Positions 50,691-64,000 of a DNA stretch of 64,000 nt are shown here, piece by piece. Source of the stretch: Auanema rhodensis (taxonomy: Eukaryota; Nematoda; Chromadorea; Rhabditida; Rhabditidae); assembly GCA_964057225.1 (NCBI GenBank), contig OZ059900.1:7388501-7452500 (forward strand), in the 5' to 3' direction. A model generated the notes under the pieces. That model made no database searches, was not told where the DNA came from, and saw nothing but the letters and a program-made list of their open reading frames with translations. Made by a program: the position numbers and the translations under genes. How positions within the stretch are numbered: the first letter of the stretch is position 1; every line of letters starts with the position of its first letter.

Positions 50691-53600
50691 CCAATTTCAA
50701 CCATTTTGGTCAAAAAGGACCGAAAATATCAAGAATTATTGGTTTTTCTGGGATTGAAGGGCATTTTGGCAAAATCAGTCAAACTTTTGATCTTAAGCAT
50801 ATTTTTTTCTTCTAAAACGACTAAATGTATGAAATACTGTCATAGAATGTTCATATAGGTGTATTTTGCACGAATATCAAAACTGATTGAAATATGGGCC
50901 TTTTTATGTTCAAAACGCCATATATTCAACGATTTTGGGTACAAAACATGTGAAAACTGTATGTTTTGATCAGACCCTTTGAGATATGGATTTGAAATTC
51001 AGGATTCATAAACTTTGACTATTTTTACATATATATGTCCAATTTTAACCACTTTGGTCAAAAAGGACCGAAAATATCAAGAATTATTGGTTTTTTGGGG
51101 ATTGAAGGGCATTTTGGCAAAATCAGTCAAACTTTTGATCTTAAGCATATTTTTTTCTTCTAAAACGACTAAATGTATGAAATACTGTCATAGAATGTTC
51201 ATATAGGTGTATTTTGCACGAATATCAAAACTGATTGAAATATGGGCCTTTTTATGCTCAAAACGCCATATATTCAACGATTTTGGGTACAAAACATGTG
51301 AAAACTGTATGTTTTGATCAGACCCTTCGAGATATGGATTTGAAATCCAGGATTCATAAACTTTGACTTTTTTTACATATATATGTCCAATTTCAACCAC
51401 TTTGGTCAAAAAGGACCGAAAATATCAAGAATTATTGGTTTTTCTGGGAGTGAAGGGCATTTTGGCAAAATCAGTCAAACTTTTGATCTTAAGCATATTT
51501 TTTTCTTCTAAAACGACTAAATGTATGAAATACTGTCATAGAATGTTCATATAGGTGTATTTTGCACGAATATCAAAACTGATTGAAATATGGGCCTTTT
51601 TATGTTCAAAACGCCATATATTCAACGATTTTGGGTACAAAACATGTGAAAACTGTATGTTTTGATCAGACCCTTTGAGATATGGATTTGAAATTCAGGA
51701 TTCATAAACTTTGACTATTTTTACATATATATGTCCAATTTTAACCACTTTGGTCAAAAAGGACCGAAAATATCAAGAATTATTGGTTTTTTGGGGGATT
51801 GAAGGGCATTTTGGCAAAATCAGTCAAACTTTTGATCTTAAGCATATTTTTTTCTTCTAAAACGACTAAATGTATGAAATACTGTCATAGAATGTTCATA
51901 TAGGTGTATTTTGCACGAATATCAAAACTGATTGAAATATGGGCCTTTTTATGCTCAAAACGCCATATATTCAACGATTTTGGGTACAAAACATGTGAAA
52001 ACTGTATGTTTTGATCAGACCCTTCGAGATATGGATTTGAAATCCAGGATTCATAAACTTTGACTATTTTTACATATATATGTCCAATTTCAACCATTTT
52101 GGTCAAAAAGGACCGAAAATATCAAGAATTATTGGTTTTTCTGGGATTGAAGGGCATTTTGGCAAAATCAGTCAAACTTTTGATCTTAAGCATATTTTTT
52201 TCTTCTAAAACGACTAAATGTATGAAATACTGTCATAGAATGTTCATATAGGTGTATTTTGCACGAATATCAAAACTGATTGAAATATGGGCCTTTTTAT
52301 GTTCAAAACGCCATATATTCAACGATTTTGGGTACAAAACATGTGAAAACTGTATGTTTTGATCAGACCCTTTGAGATATGGATTTGAAATTCAGGATTC
52401 ATAAACTTTGACTATTTTTACATATATATGTCCAATTTTAACCACTTTGGTCAAAAAGGACCGAAAATATCAAGAATTATTGGTTTTTTGGGGATTGAAG
52501 GGCATTTTGGCAAAATCAGTCAAACTTTTGATCTTAAGCATATTTTTTTCTTCTAAAACGACTAAATGTATGAAATACTGTCAAAGAATGTTCATATAGG
52601 TGTATTTTGCACGAATATCAAAACTGATTGAAATATGGGCCTTTTTATGCTCAAAACGCCATATATTCAACGATTTTGGGTACAAAACATGTGAAAACTG
52701 TATGTTTTGATCAGACCCTTTGAGATATGGATTTGAAATTCAGGATTCATAAACTTAAACTATTTTCACATATATATGTTCAATTTTAATCACTTTGGTC
52801 AAAAAGGACCGAAAATATCAAGAATTATTGGTTTTTTGGGGTTTGAAGGACATTTTGGCTAAATCAGTCAAACTTTTGATCTTAAGCATATTTTTTTCTT
52901 CTAAAACGACTAAATGTATGAAATACTGTCATAGAATGTTCATATAGGTGTATTTTGCACGAATATCAAAACTGATTGAAATATGGGCCTTTTTATGCTC
53001 AAAACGCCATATATTCAACGATTTTGGGTACAAAACATGTGAAAACTGTATGTTTTGTTCAGACCCTTCGAGATATGGATTTGAAATCCAGGATTCATAA
53101 ACTTTGACTATTTTTACATATATATGTCCAATTTCAACCACTTTGGTCAAAAAGGACCGAAAATATCAAGAATTATTGGTTTTTCTGGGATTGAAGGGCA
53201 TTTTGGCAAAATCAGTCAAACTTTTGATCTTAAGCATATTTTTTTCTTCTAAAACGACTAAATGTATGAAATACTGTCATAGAATGTTCATATAGGTGTA
53301 TTTTGCACGAATATCAAAACTGATTGAAATATGGGCCTTTTTATGTTCAAAACGCCATATATTCAACGATTTTGGGTACAAAACATGTGAAAACTGTATG
53401 TTTTGATCAGACCCTTTGAGATATGGATTTGAAATTCAGGATTCATAAACTTTGACTATTTTTACATATATATGTCCAATTTTAACCACTTTGGTCAAAA
53501 AGGACCGAAAATATCAAGAATTATTGGTTTTTTGGGGATTGAAGGGCATTTTGGCAAAATCAGTCAAACTTTTGATCTTAAGCATATTTTTTTCTTCTAA

Positions 53601-56600
53601 AACGACTAAATGTATGAAATACTGTCATAGAATGTTCATATAGGTGTATTTTGCACGAATATCAAAACTGATTGAAATATGGGCCTTTTTATGCTCAAAA
53701 CGCCATATATTCAACGATTTTGGGTACAAAACATGTGAAAACTGTATGTTTTGATCAGACCCTTCGAGATATGGATTTGAAATCCAGGATTCATAAACTT
53801 TGACTATTTTTACATATATATGTCCAATTTCAACCACTTTGGTCAAAAAGGACCGAAAATATCAAGAATTATTGGTTTTTCTGGGATTGAAGGGCATTTT
53901 GGCAAAATCAGTCAAACTTTTGATCTTAAGCATATTTTTTTCTTCTAAAACGACTAAATGTATGAAATACTGTCATAGAATGTTCATATAGGTGTATTTT
54001 GCACGAATATCAAAACTGATTGAAATATGGGCCTTTTTATATTCAAAACGCCATATATTCAACGATTTTGGGTACAAAACATGTGAAAACTGTATGTTTT
54101 GATCAGACCCTTTGAGATATGGATTTGAAATTCAGGATTCATAAACTTTGACTATTTTTACATATATATGTCCAATTTTAACCACTTTGGTCAAAAAGGA
54201 CCGAAAATATCAAGAATTATTGGTTTTTTGGGGATTGAAGGGCATTTTGGCAAAATCAGTCAAACTTTTGATCTTAAGCATATTTTTTTCTTCTAAAACG
54301 ACTAAATGTATGAAATACTGTCATAGAATGTTCATATAGGTGTATTTTGCACGAATATCAAAACTGATTGAAATATGGGCCTTTTTATGCTCAAAACGCC
54401 ATATATTCAACGATTTTGGGTACAAAACATGTGAAAACTGTATGTTTTGATCAGACCCTTCGAGATATGGATTTGAAATCCAGGATTCATAAACTTTGAC
54501 TATTTTTACATATATATGTCCAATTTCAACCATTTTGGTCAAAAAGGACCGAAAATATCAAGAATTATTGGTTTTTCTGGGATTGAAGGGCATTTTGGCA
54601 AAATCAGTCAAACTTTTGATCTTAAGCATATTTTTTTCTTCTAAAACGACTAAATGTATGAAATACTGTCATAGAATGTTCATATAGGTGTATTTTGCAC
54701 GAATATCAAAACTGATTGAAATATGGGCCTTTTTATGTTCAAAACGCCATATATTCAACGATTTTGGGTACAAAACATGTGAAAACTGTATGTTTTGATC
54801 AGACCCTTTGAGATATGGATTTGAAATTCAGGATTCATAAACTTTGACTATTTTTACATATATATGTCCAATTTTAATCACTTTGGTCAAAAAGGACCGA
54901 AAATATCAAGAATTATTGGTTTTTTGGGGATTGAAGGGCATTTTGGCAAAATCAGTCAAACTTTTGATCTTAAGCATATTTTTTTCTTCTAAAACGACTA
55001 AATGTATGAAATACTGTCATAGAATGTTCATATAGGTGTATTTTGCACGAATATCAAAACTGATTGAAATATGGGCCTTTTTATGCTCAAAACGCCATAT
55101 ATTCAACGATTTTGGGTACAAAACATGTGAAAACTGTATGTTTTGATCAGACCCTTCGAGATATGGATTTGAAATCCAGGATTCATAAACTTTGACTATT
55201 TTTACATATATATGTCCAATTTCAACCATTTTGGTCAAAAAGGACCGAAAATATCAAGAATTATTGGTTTTTCTGGGATTGAAGGGCATTTTGGCAAAAT
55301 CAGTCAAACTTTTGATCTTAAGCATATTTTTTTCTTCTAAAACGACTAAATGTATGAAATACTGTCATAGAATGTTCATATAGGTGTATTTTGCACGAAT
55401 ATCAAAACTGATTGAAATATGGGCCTTTTTATGCTCAAAACGCCATATATTCAACGATTTTGGGTACAAAACATGTGAAAACTGTATGTTTTGATCAGAC
55501 CCTTCGAGATATGGATTTGAAATCCAGGATTCATAAACTTTGACTATTTTTACATATATATGTCCAATTTCAACCACTTTGGTCAAAAAGGACCGAAAAT
55601 ATCAAGAATTATTGGTTTTTCTGGGAGTGAAGGGCATTTTGGCAAAATCAGTCAAACTTTTGATCTTAAGCATATTTTTTTCTTCTAAAACGACTAAATG
55701 TATGAAATACTGTCATAGAATGTTCATATAGGTGTATTTTGCACGAATATCAAAACTGATTGAAATATGGGCCTTTTTATGTTCAAAACGCCATATATTC
55801 AACGATTTTGGGTACAAAACATGTGAAAACTGTATGTTTTGATCAGACCCTTTGAGATATGGATTTGAAATTCAGGATTCATAAACTTTGACTATTTTTA
55901 CATATATATGTCCAATTTTAACCACTTTGGTCAAAAAGGACCGAAAATATCAAGAATTATTGGTTTTTTGGGGGATTGAAGGGCATTTTGGCAAAATCAG
56001 TCAAACTTTTGATCTTAAGCATATTTTTTTCTTCTAAAACGACTAAATGTATGAAATACTGTCATAGAATGTTCATATAGGTGTATTTTGCACGAATATC
56101 AAAACTGATTGAAATATGGGCCTTTTTATGCTCAAAACGCCATATATTCAACGATTTTGGGTACAAAACATGTGAAAACTGTATGTTTTGATCAGACCCT
56201 TCGAGATATGGATTTGAAATCCAGGATTCATAAACTTTGACTATTTTTACATATATATGTCCAATTTCAACCATTTTGGTCAAAAAGGACCGAAAATATC
56301 AAGAATTATTGGTTTTTCTGGGATTGAAGGGCATTTTGGCAAAATCAGTCAAACTTTTGATCTTAAGCATATTTTTTTCTTCTAAAACGACTAAATGTAT
56401 GAAATACTGTCATAGAATGTTCATATAGGTGTATTTTGCACGAATATCAAAACTGATTGAAATATGGGCCTTTTTATGTTCAAAACGCCATATATTCAAC
56501 GATTTTGGGTACAAAACATGTGAAAACTGTATGTTTTGATCAGACCCTTTGAGATATGGATTTGAAATTCAGGATTCATAAACTTTGACTATTTTTACAT

Positions 56601-57599
56601 ATATATGTCCAATTTTAACCACTTTGGTCAAAAAGGACCGAAAATATCAAGAATTATTGGTTTTTTGGGGATTGAAGGGCATTTTGGCAAAATCAGTCAA
56701 ACTTTTGATCTTAAGCATATTTTTTTCTTCTAAAACGACTAAATGTATGAAATACTGTCATAGAATGTTCATATAGGTGTATTTTGCACGAATATCAAAA
56801 CTGATTGAAATATGGGCCTTTTTATGCTCAAAACGCCATATATTCAACGATTTTGGGTACAAAACATGTGAAAACTGTATGTTTTGATCAGACCCTTCGA
56901 GATATGGATTTGAAATCCAGGATTCATAAACTTTGACTATTTTCACATATATATGTCCAATTTCAACCATTTTGGTCAAAAAGGACCGAAAATATCAAGA
57001 ATTATTGGTTTTTCTGGGATTGAAGGGCATTTTGGCAAAATCAGTCAAACTTTTGATCTTAAGCATATTTTTTTCTTCTAAAACGACTAAATGTATGAAA
57101 TACTGTCATAGAATGTTCATATAGGTGTATTTTGCACGAATATCAAAACTGATTGAAATATGGGCCTTTTTATGTTCAAAACGCCATATATTCAACGATT
57201 TTGGGTACAAAACATGTGAAAACTGTATGTTTTGATCAGACCCTTTGAGATATGGATTTGAAATTCAGGATTCATAAACTTTGACTATTTTTACATATAT
57301 ATGTCCAATTTTAACCACTTTGGTCAAAAAGGACCGAAAATATCAAGAATTATTGGTTTTTTGGGGATTGAAGGGCATTTTGGCAAAATCAGTCAAACTT
57401 TTGATCTTAAGCATATTTTTTTCTTCTAAAACGACTAAATGTATGAAATACTGTCATAGAATGTTCATATAGGTGTATTTTGCACGAATATCAAAACTGA
57501 TTTAAATATGGGCCTTTTTATGCTCAAAACGCCATATATTCAACGATTTTGGGTACAAAACATGTGAAAACTGTATGTTTTGATCAGACCCTTTGAGAT

Positions 57600-60500
57600 A
57601 TGGATTTGAAATTCAGGATTCATAAACTTTGACTATTTTCACATATATATGTTCAATTTTAACCACTTTGGTCAAAAAGGACCGAAAATATCAAGAATTA
57701 TTGGTTTTTTGGGGTTTGAAGGACATTTTGGCTAAATCAGTCAAACTTTTGATCTTAAGCATATTTTTTTCTTCTAAAACGACTAAATGTATGAAATACT
57801 GTCATAGAATGTTCATATAGGTGTATTTTGCACGAATATCAAAACTGATTGAAATATGGGCCTTTTTATGCTCAAAACGCCATATATTCAACGATTTTGG
57901 GTACAAAACATGTGAAAACTGTATGTTTTGATCAGACCCTTCGAGATATGGATTTGAAATCCAGGATTCATAAACTTTGACTATTTTTACATATATATGT
58001 CCAATTTCAACCACTTTGGTCAAAAAGGACCGAAAATATCAAGAATTATTGGTTTTTCTGGGATTGAAGGGCATTTTGGCAAAATCAGTCAAACTTTTGA
58101 TCTTAAGCATATTTTTTTCTTCTAAAACGACTAAATGTATGAAATACTGTCATAGAATGTTCATATAGGTGTATTTTGCACGAATATCAAAACTGATTGA
58201 AATATGGGCCTTTTTATGTTCAAAACGCCATATATTCAACGATTTTGGGTACAAAACATGTGAAAACTGTATGTTTTGATCAGACCCTTTGAGATATGGA
58301 TTTGAAATTCAGGATTCATAAACTTTGACTATTTTTACATATATATGTCCAATTTTAACCACTTTGGTCAAAAAGGACCGAAAATATCAAGAATTATTGG
58401 TTTTTTGGGGATTGAAGGGCATTTTGGCAAAATCAGTCAAACTTTTGATCTTAAGCATATTTTTTTCTTCTAAAACGACTAAATGTATGAAATACTGTCA
58501 TAGAATGTTCATATAGGTGTATTTTGCACGAATATCAAAACTGATTGAAATATGGGCCTTTTTATGCTCAAAACGCCATATATTCAACGATTTTGGGTAC
58601 AAAACATGTGAAAACTGTATGTTTTGATCAGACCCTTTGAGATATGGATTTGAAATTCAGGATTCATAAACTTTGACTATTTTTACATATATATGTTCAA
58701 TTTTAACCACTTTGGTAAAAAAGGACCGAAAATATCAAGAATTATTGGTTTTTTGGGGTTTGAAGGGCATTTTGGCTAAATCAGTCAAACTTTTGATCTT
58801 AAGCATATTTTTTTCTTCTAAAACGACTAAATGTATGAAATACTGTCATAGAATGTTCATATAGGTGTATTTTGCACGAATATCAAAACTAATTGAAATA
58901 TGGGCCTTTTTATGCTCAAAACGCCATATATTCAACGATTTTGGGTACAAAACATGTGAAAACTGTATGTTTTGATCAGACCCTTTGAGATATGGATTTG
59001 AAATTCAGGATTCATAAACTTCGACTATTTCTACATATATATGTCCAATTTTAACCACTTTGGTCAAAAAGGACCGAAAATATCAAGAATTATTGGTTTT
59101 TTGGGGTTTGAAGGGCATTTTGGCAAAATCAGTCAAACTTTTGATCTTAAGCATATTTTTTTCTTCTAAAACGACTAAATGTATGAAATACTGTCAAAGA
59201 TTGTTCGTATAGGTGTATTTTGCACGAATATCAAAACTGATTGAAATATGGGCCTTTTTATGCTCAAAACGCCATATACTCAACGATTTTGGGTACAAAA
59301 CATGTGAAAACTGTATGTTTTGATCAGACCCTTTGAGATATGGATTTGAAATTCAGGATTCATAAACTTCGACTATTTCTACATATATATGTCCAGATTT
59401 AACCACTTTGGTCAAAAAGGACCGAAAATATCAAGAATTATTGGTTTTTTGGGGTTTGAAGGGCATTTTGGCAAAATCAGTCAAACTTTTGATCTTAAGC
59501 ATATTTTTTTCTTCTAAAACGACTAAATGTATGAAATACTGTCATAGAATGTTCATATAGGTGTATTTTGCACGAATATCAAAACTGATTGAAATATGGG
59601 CCTTTTTATGTTCAAAACGCCATATATTCAACGATTTTGGGTACAAAACATGTGAAAACTGTATGTTTTCATCAGACCCTTTGAGATATGGATTTGAAAT
59701 TCAGGATTCATAAACTTTGACTATTTTTACATATATATGTCCAATTTTAACCACTTTGGTCAAAAAGGACCGAAAATATCAAGAATTATTGGTTTTTTGG
59801 GGATTGAAGGGCATTTTGGCAAAATCAGTCAAACTTTTGATCTTAAGCATATTTTTTTCTTCTAAAACGACTAAATGTATGAAATACTGTCATAGAATGT
59901 TCATATAGGTGTATTTTGCACGAATATCAAAACTGATTGAAATATGGGCCTTTTTATGCTCAAAACGCCATATATTCAACGATTTTGGGTACAAAACATG
60001 TGAAAACTGTATGTTTTGATCAGACCCTTTGAGATATGGATTTGAAATTCAGGATTCATAAACTTCGACTATTTCTACATATATATGTCCAATTTTAACC
60101 ACTTTGGTCAAAAAGGACCGAAAATATCAAGAATTATTGGTTTTTTGGGGTTTGAAGGGCATTTTGGCAAAATCAGTCAAACTTTTGATCTTAAGCATAT
60201 TTTTTTCTTCTAAAACGACTAAATGTATGAAATACTGTCAAAGAATGTTCATATAGGTGTATTTTGCACGAATATCAAAACTGATTGAAATATGGGCCTT
60301 TTTATGCTCAAAACGCCATATATTCAACGATTTTGGGTACAAAACATGTGAAAACTGTATGTTTTGATCAGACCCTTTGAGATATGGATTTGAAATTCAG
60401 GATTCATAAACTTTGACTATTTTTACATATATATTTTCAATTGTAACCACTTTGGTCAAAAAGGACCGAAAATATCAAGAATTATTGGTTTTTTGGGGTT

Positions 60501-63500
60501 TGAAGGGCATTTTGGCTAAATCAGTCAAACTTTTGATCTTAAGCATATTTTTTTCTTCTAAAACGACTAAATGTATGAAATACTGTCATAGAATGTTGAT
60601 ATAGGTGTATTTTGCACGAATATCAAAACTGATTGAAATATGGGCCTTTTTATGCTCAAAACGCCATATATTCAACGATTTTGGGTACAAAACATGTGAA
60701 AACTGTATGTTTTGATCAGACCCTTTGAGATATGGATTTGGAATTCAGGATTCATAAACTTTGACTATTTTTACATATATATGTTCAATTTTAACCACTT
60801 TGGTCAAAAAGGACCGAAAATATCAAGAATTATTGGTTTTTTGGGGTTTGAAGGGCATTTTGGCAAAATCAGTCAAACTTTTGATCTTAAGCATATTTTT
60901 TTCTTCTAAAACGACTAAATGTATGAAATACTGTCATAGAATGTTCATATAGGTGTATTTTGCACGAATATCAAAACTGATTGAAATATGGGCCTTTTTA
61001 TGTTCAAAACGGCATATATTCAACGATTTTGGGTACAAAACATGTGAAAACTGTATGTTTTGATCAGACCCTTTGAGATATGGATTTGGAATTCAGGATT
61101 CATAAACTTTGACTATTTTTACATATATATGTTCAATTTTAACCACTTTGGTCAAAAAGGACCGAAAATATCAAGAATTATTGGTTTTTTGGGGTTTGAA
61201 GGGCATTTTGGCAAAATCAGTCAAACTTTTGATCTTAAGCATATTTTTTTCTTCTAAAACGACTAAATGTATGAAATACTGTCATAGAATGTTCATATAG
61301 GTGTATTTTGCACGAATATCAAAACTGATTGAAATATGGGCCTTTTTATGCTCAAAACGCCATATATTCAACGATTTTGGGTACAAAACATGTGAAAACT
61401 GTATGTTTTGATCAGACCCTTTGAGATATGGATTTGAAATTCAGGATTCATAAACTTTGACTATTTCTACATATATATGTCCAATTTTAACCACTTTGGT
61501 CAAAAAGGACCGAAAATATCAAGAATTATTGGTTTTTTGGGGTTTGAAGGGCATTTTGGCAAAATCAGTCAAACTTTTGATCTTAAGCATATTTTTTTCT
61601 TCTAAAACGACTAAATGTATGAAATACTGCAAAGAATGTTCATATAGGTGTATTTTGCACGAATATCAAAACTGATTGAAATATGGGCCTTTTTATGCTC
61701 AAAACGCCATATATTCAACGATTTTGGGTACAAAACATGTGAAAACTGTATGTTTTGATCAGACCCTTTGAGATATGGATTTGAAATTCAGGATTCATAA
61801 ACTTTGACTATTTTTACATATATATGTTCAATTTTAACCACTTTGGTCAAAAAGGACCGAAAATATCAAGAATTATTGGTTTTTTGGGGTTTGAAGGGCA
61901 TTTTGGCTAAATCAATCAAACTTTTGATCTTAAGCATATTTTTTTCTTCTAAAACGACTAAATGTATGAAATACTGTCATAGAATGTTGATATAGGTGTA
62001 TTTTGCACGAATATCAAAACTGATTGAAATATGGGCCTTTTTATGCTCAAAACGCCATATATTCAACGATTTTGGGTACAAAACATGTGAAAACTGTATG
62101 TTTTGATCAGACCCTTCGAGATATGGATTTGAAATCCAGGATTCATAAACTTTGACTATTTTTACATATATATGTCCAATTTCAACCATTTTGGTCAAAA
62201 AGGACCGAAAATATCAAGAATTATTGGTTTTTTGGGGATTGAAGGGCATTTTTGGCAAAATCAGTCAAACTTTTGATCTTAAGCATATTTTTTTCTTCTA
62301 AAACGACTAAATGTATGAAATACTGTCATAGAATGTTCATATAGGTGTATTTTGCACGAATATCAAAACTGATTGAAATATGGGCCTTTTTATGCTCAAA
62401 ACGCCATATATTCAACGATTTTGGGTACAAAACATGTGAAAACTGTATGTTTTGATCAGACCCTTTGAGATATGGATTTGAAATTCAGGATTCATAAACT
62501 TTGACTATTTCTACATATATATGTCCAATTTTAACCACTTTGGTCAAAAAGGACCGAAAATATCAAGAATTATTGGTTTTTCGGGGTTTGAAGGGCATTT
62601 TGGCTAAATCAATCAAACTTTTGATCTTAAGCATATTTTTTTCTTCTAAAACGACTAAATGTATGAAATACTGTCAAAGAATGTTCATATAGGTGTATTT
62701 TGCACGAATATCAAAACTGATTGAAATATGGGCCTTTTTATGCTCAAAACGCCATATATTCAACGATTTTGGGTACAAAACATATGAAAACTGTATGTTT
62801 TGATCAGACCCTTTGAGAAATGGATTTGAAATTCAGGATTCATAAACTTTGACTATTTCTACATATATATGTCCAATTTTAACCACTTTGGTCAAAAAGG
62901 ACCGAAAATATCAAGAATTATTGGTTTTTTGGGGTTTGAAGGGCATTTTGGCAAAATCAGTCAAACTTTTGATCTTAAGCATATTTTTTTCTTCTAAAAC
63001 GACTAAATGTATGAAATACTGTCAAAGAATGTTCATATAGGTGTATTTTGCACGAATATCAAAACTGATTGAAATATGGGCCTTTTTATGCTCAAAACGC
63101 CATATATTCAACGATTTTGGGTACAAAACATGTGAAAACTGTATGTTTTGATCAGACCCTTTGAGATATGGATTTGAAATTCAGGTTTCATAAACTTTGA
63201 CTATTTTTACATATATATGTTCAATTTTAACCACTTTGGTCAAAAAGGACCGAAAATATCAAGAATTATTGGTTTTTTGGGGTTTGAAGGGCATTTTGGC
63301 TAAATCAATCAAACTTTTGATCTTAAGCATATTTTTTTCTTCTAAAACGACTAAATGTATGAAATACTGTCATAGAATGTTCATATAGGTGTATTTTGCA
63401 CGAATATCAAAACTGATTGAAATATGGGCCTTTTTATGCTCAAAACGCCATATATTCAACGATTTTGGGTACAAAACATGTGAAAACTGTATGTTTTGAT

Positions 63501-64000
63501 CAGACCCTTTGAGATATGGATTTGAAATTCAGGATTCATACACTTTGACTATTTTTACATATATATGTCCAATTTTAACCACTTTGGTCAAAAAGGACCG
63601 AAAATATCAAGAATTATTGGTTTTTTGGGGATTGAAGGGCATTTTGGCAAAATCAGTCAAACTTTTGATCTTAAGCATATTTTTTTCTTCTAAAACGACT
63701 AAATGTATGAAATACTGTCATAGAATGTTCATATAGGTGTATTTTGCACGAATATCAAAACTGATTGAAATATGGGCCTTTTTATGCTCAAAACGCCATA
63801 TATTCAACGATTTTGGGTACAAAACATGTGAAAACTGTATGTTTTGATCAGACCCTTTGAGATATGGATTTGAAATTCAGGATTCATAAACTTTGACTAT
63901 TTTTACATATATATGTTCAATTTTAACCACTTTGGTCAAGAAGGACCGAAAATATCAAGAATTATTGGTTTTTTGGGGTTTGAAGGGCATTTTGGCAAAA
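57600..64000. repeat. Right-hand domain with mixed, more diverged monomers
   Basis: The order is about 57629 D-like, 57977 H', 58325 E, 58673 D, 59021 A, 59369 A, 59717 E, 60065 A, 60413 D-like, 60761 D, 61109 D, 61457 F, 61804 D, 62150 H-like, 62501 F, 62849 F, 63197 D, 63545 E, 63893 D*. Single-copy changes are frequent: GATTGTTCGTAT near 59200, CATATACTC near 59275, GTCCAGATTT at 59391, ATGTTTTCATC near 59664, loss of the palindrome near 60430, AACGGCATAT near 61009, a 1-bp deletion (ACTGCAAAG) near 61626, an extra T (GCATTTTTGG) near 62247, TTTGAGAAATGG near 62813, CAGGTTTCATA near 63183. No genes. Confidence 0.8.

Larger units (their letters stand above)
47800..57600. repeat. Dimeric higher-order domain (H'-E, 696 bp), interrupted by the transposon
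   Basis: H' (TTTTTCTGGGATTG) and E (TTTTTTGGGGATTG) monomers alternate: 47970 H', 48318 E, 48666 H', 49014 E, 49362 H' (split by the transposon), 51015 E, 51363 H', 51711 E, 52060 H', 52408 E, then 52756 G, 53104 H', 53452 E, 53800 H', 54148 E, 54496 H', 54844 E, 55192 H', 55540 H', 55888 E, 56237 H', 56585 E, 56933 H', 57281 E. Alternation breaks at 52756 (a G copy) and at 55192/55540 (two H' in a row). Several H' copies here carry CAACCATTTTGG instead of CAACCACTTTGG. Confidence 0.85.
50684..64000. repeat. 348-bp satellite array, right block (about 38 monomers)
   Basis: This continues the same 348-bp array in the same orientation after the transposon. The first partial monomer (from TATATGTCC at 50684) completes the one cut at 49380. 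The array runs off the window end, so its true right edge is not seen. Monomer types from 51015 on are mainly alternating E and H' to about 57.6 kb, then a mix of D, A, F and E. No gene-like sequence is visible. Confidence 0.98.

Noticed and set aside
60712-61257. 65-codon frames starting ATGIRPF-like in the 60.7 and 61.1 kb monomers
   Set aside because: They are created by a single GGAATTC variant (TTTGGAATTC instead of TTTGAAATTC) in two neighbouring D monomers. They are non-coding repeat sequence.

Overview
This window is eukaryotic satellite DNA. About 98% of it is a single head-to-tail tandem array with a 348-bp AT-rich unit, roughly 180 copies. A complete 1,303-bp Tc1/mariner-superfamily transposon (49381-50683) is the only thing interrupting it. 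No host gene, tRNA, rRNA, CRISPR array or bacterial-type operon is visible. The organism cannot be named from the sequence. The long homogeneous array plus an intact DD37D (maT-like) transposase fits an invertebrate, most plausibly an insect or other arthropod, but that is inference.

Monomer types. Copies differ by a few linked substitutions, readable mostly around the segment just before the ACATATATATGT palindrome. I use these labels: A = CTTCGACTATTTCTAC; B = TTTCGACTATTTGTAC with AAAACGG upstream; C = ATTCGACTATTTTTAC with TTTAAAATTC; D = CTTTGACTATTTTTAC then TGTTCAA; D* = D with GTCAAGAAGG and GTTTATATAAG; E = CTTTGACTATTTTTAC then TGTCCAATTTTAA and GGGGATTGAAG; F = CTTTGACTATTTCTAC, usually with CTGTCAAAG; G = CTTAAACTATTTTCAC; G2 = CTTAATCTATTTTCAC; H = CCCTTCGAG, GAAATCC and CAATTTCAACC; H' = H with TTTTTCTGGGATTG; h* = H with TTTCAAGCAC; I = TATTTTAACATAT.

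Layout. (1) 1-5.1 kb: a block read as A B C A D E repeats at a lag of 2,783 bp (8 monomers minus 1 bp). (2) 5.1-20.3 kb: a B-C-A-D-E pentamer core mixed with G/H/I monomers. A 13-14-monomer higher-order unit recurs, once with a single monomer missing. (3) 20.3-26.7 kb: transition to F/G/H/E types. (4) 26.6-34.0 kb: tandem duplication of an 11-monomer unit (lag 3,829 bp). (5) 30.1-47.5 kb: a roughly 7.4-kb, 21-monomer block present twice at a lag of 10,093 bp. (6) 47.8-57.6 kb: mostly an H'-E dimer of 696 bp; the transposon sits inside this domain. (7) 57.6-64 kb: return to A/D/F types with more private mutations, so this end is less homogenised.

The transposon carries perfect 26-bp terminal inverted repeats, TA target duplications, a TATA-like box, and an uninterrupted 346-residue transposase gene on the minus strand. 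It inserted at the exact centre of the conserved 12-bp palindrome of one H' monomer. Removing it with one TA restores the 348-bp phase and the H'-E alternation. It looks young and possibly still functional. I do not see a new gene system here. The unusual content is the multi-level repeat architecture and the insertion at the centre of the palindrome.
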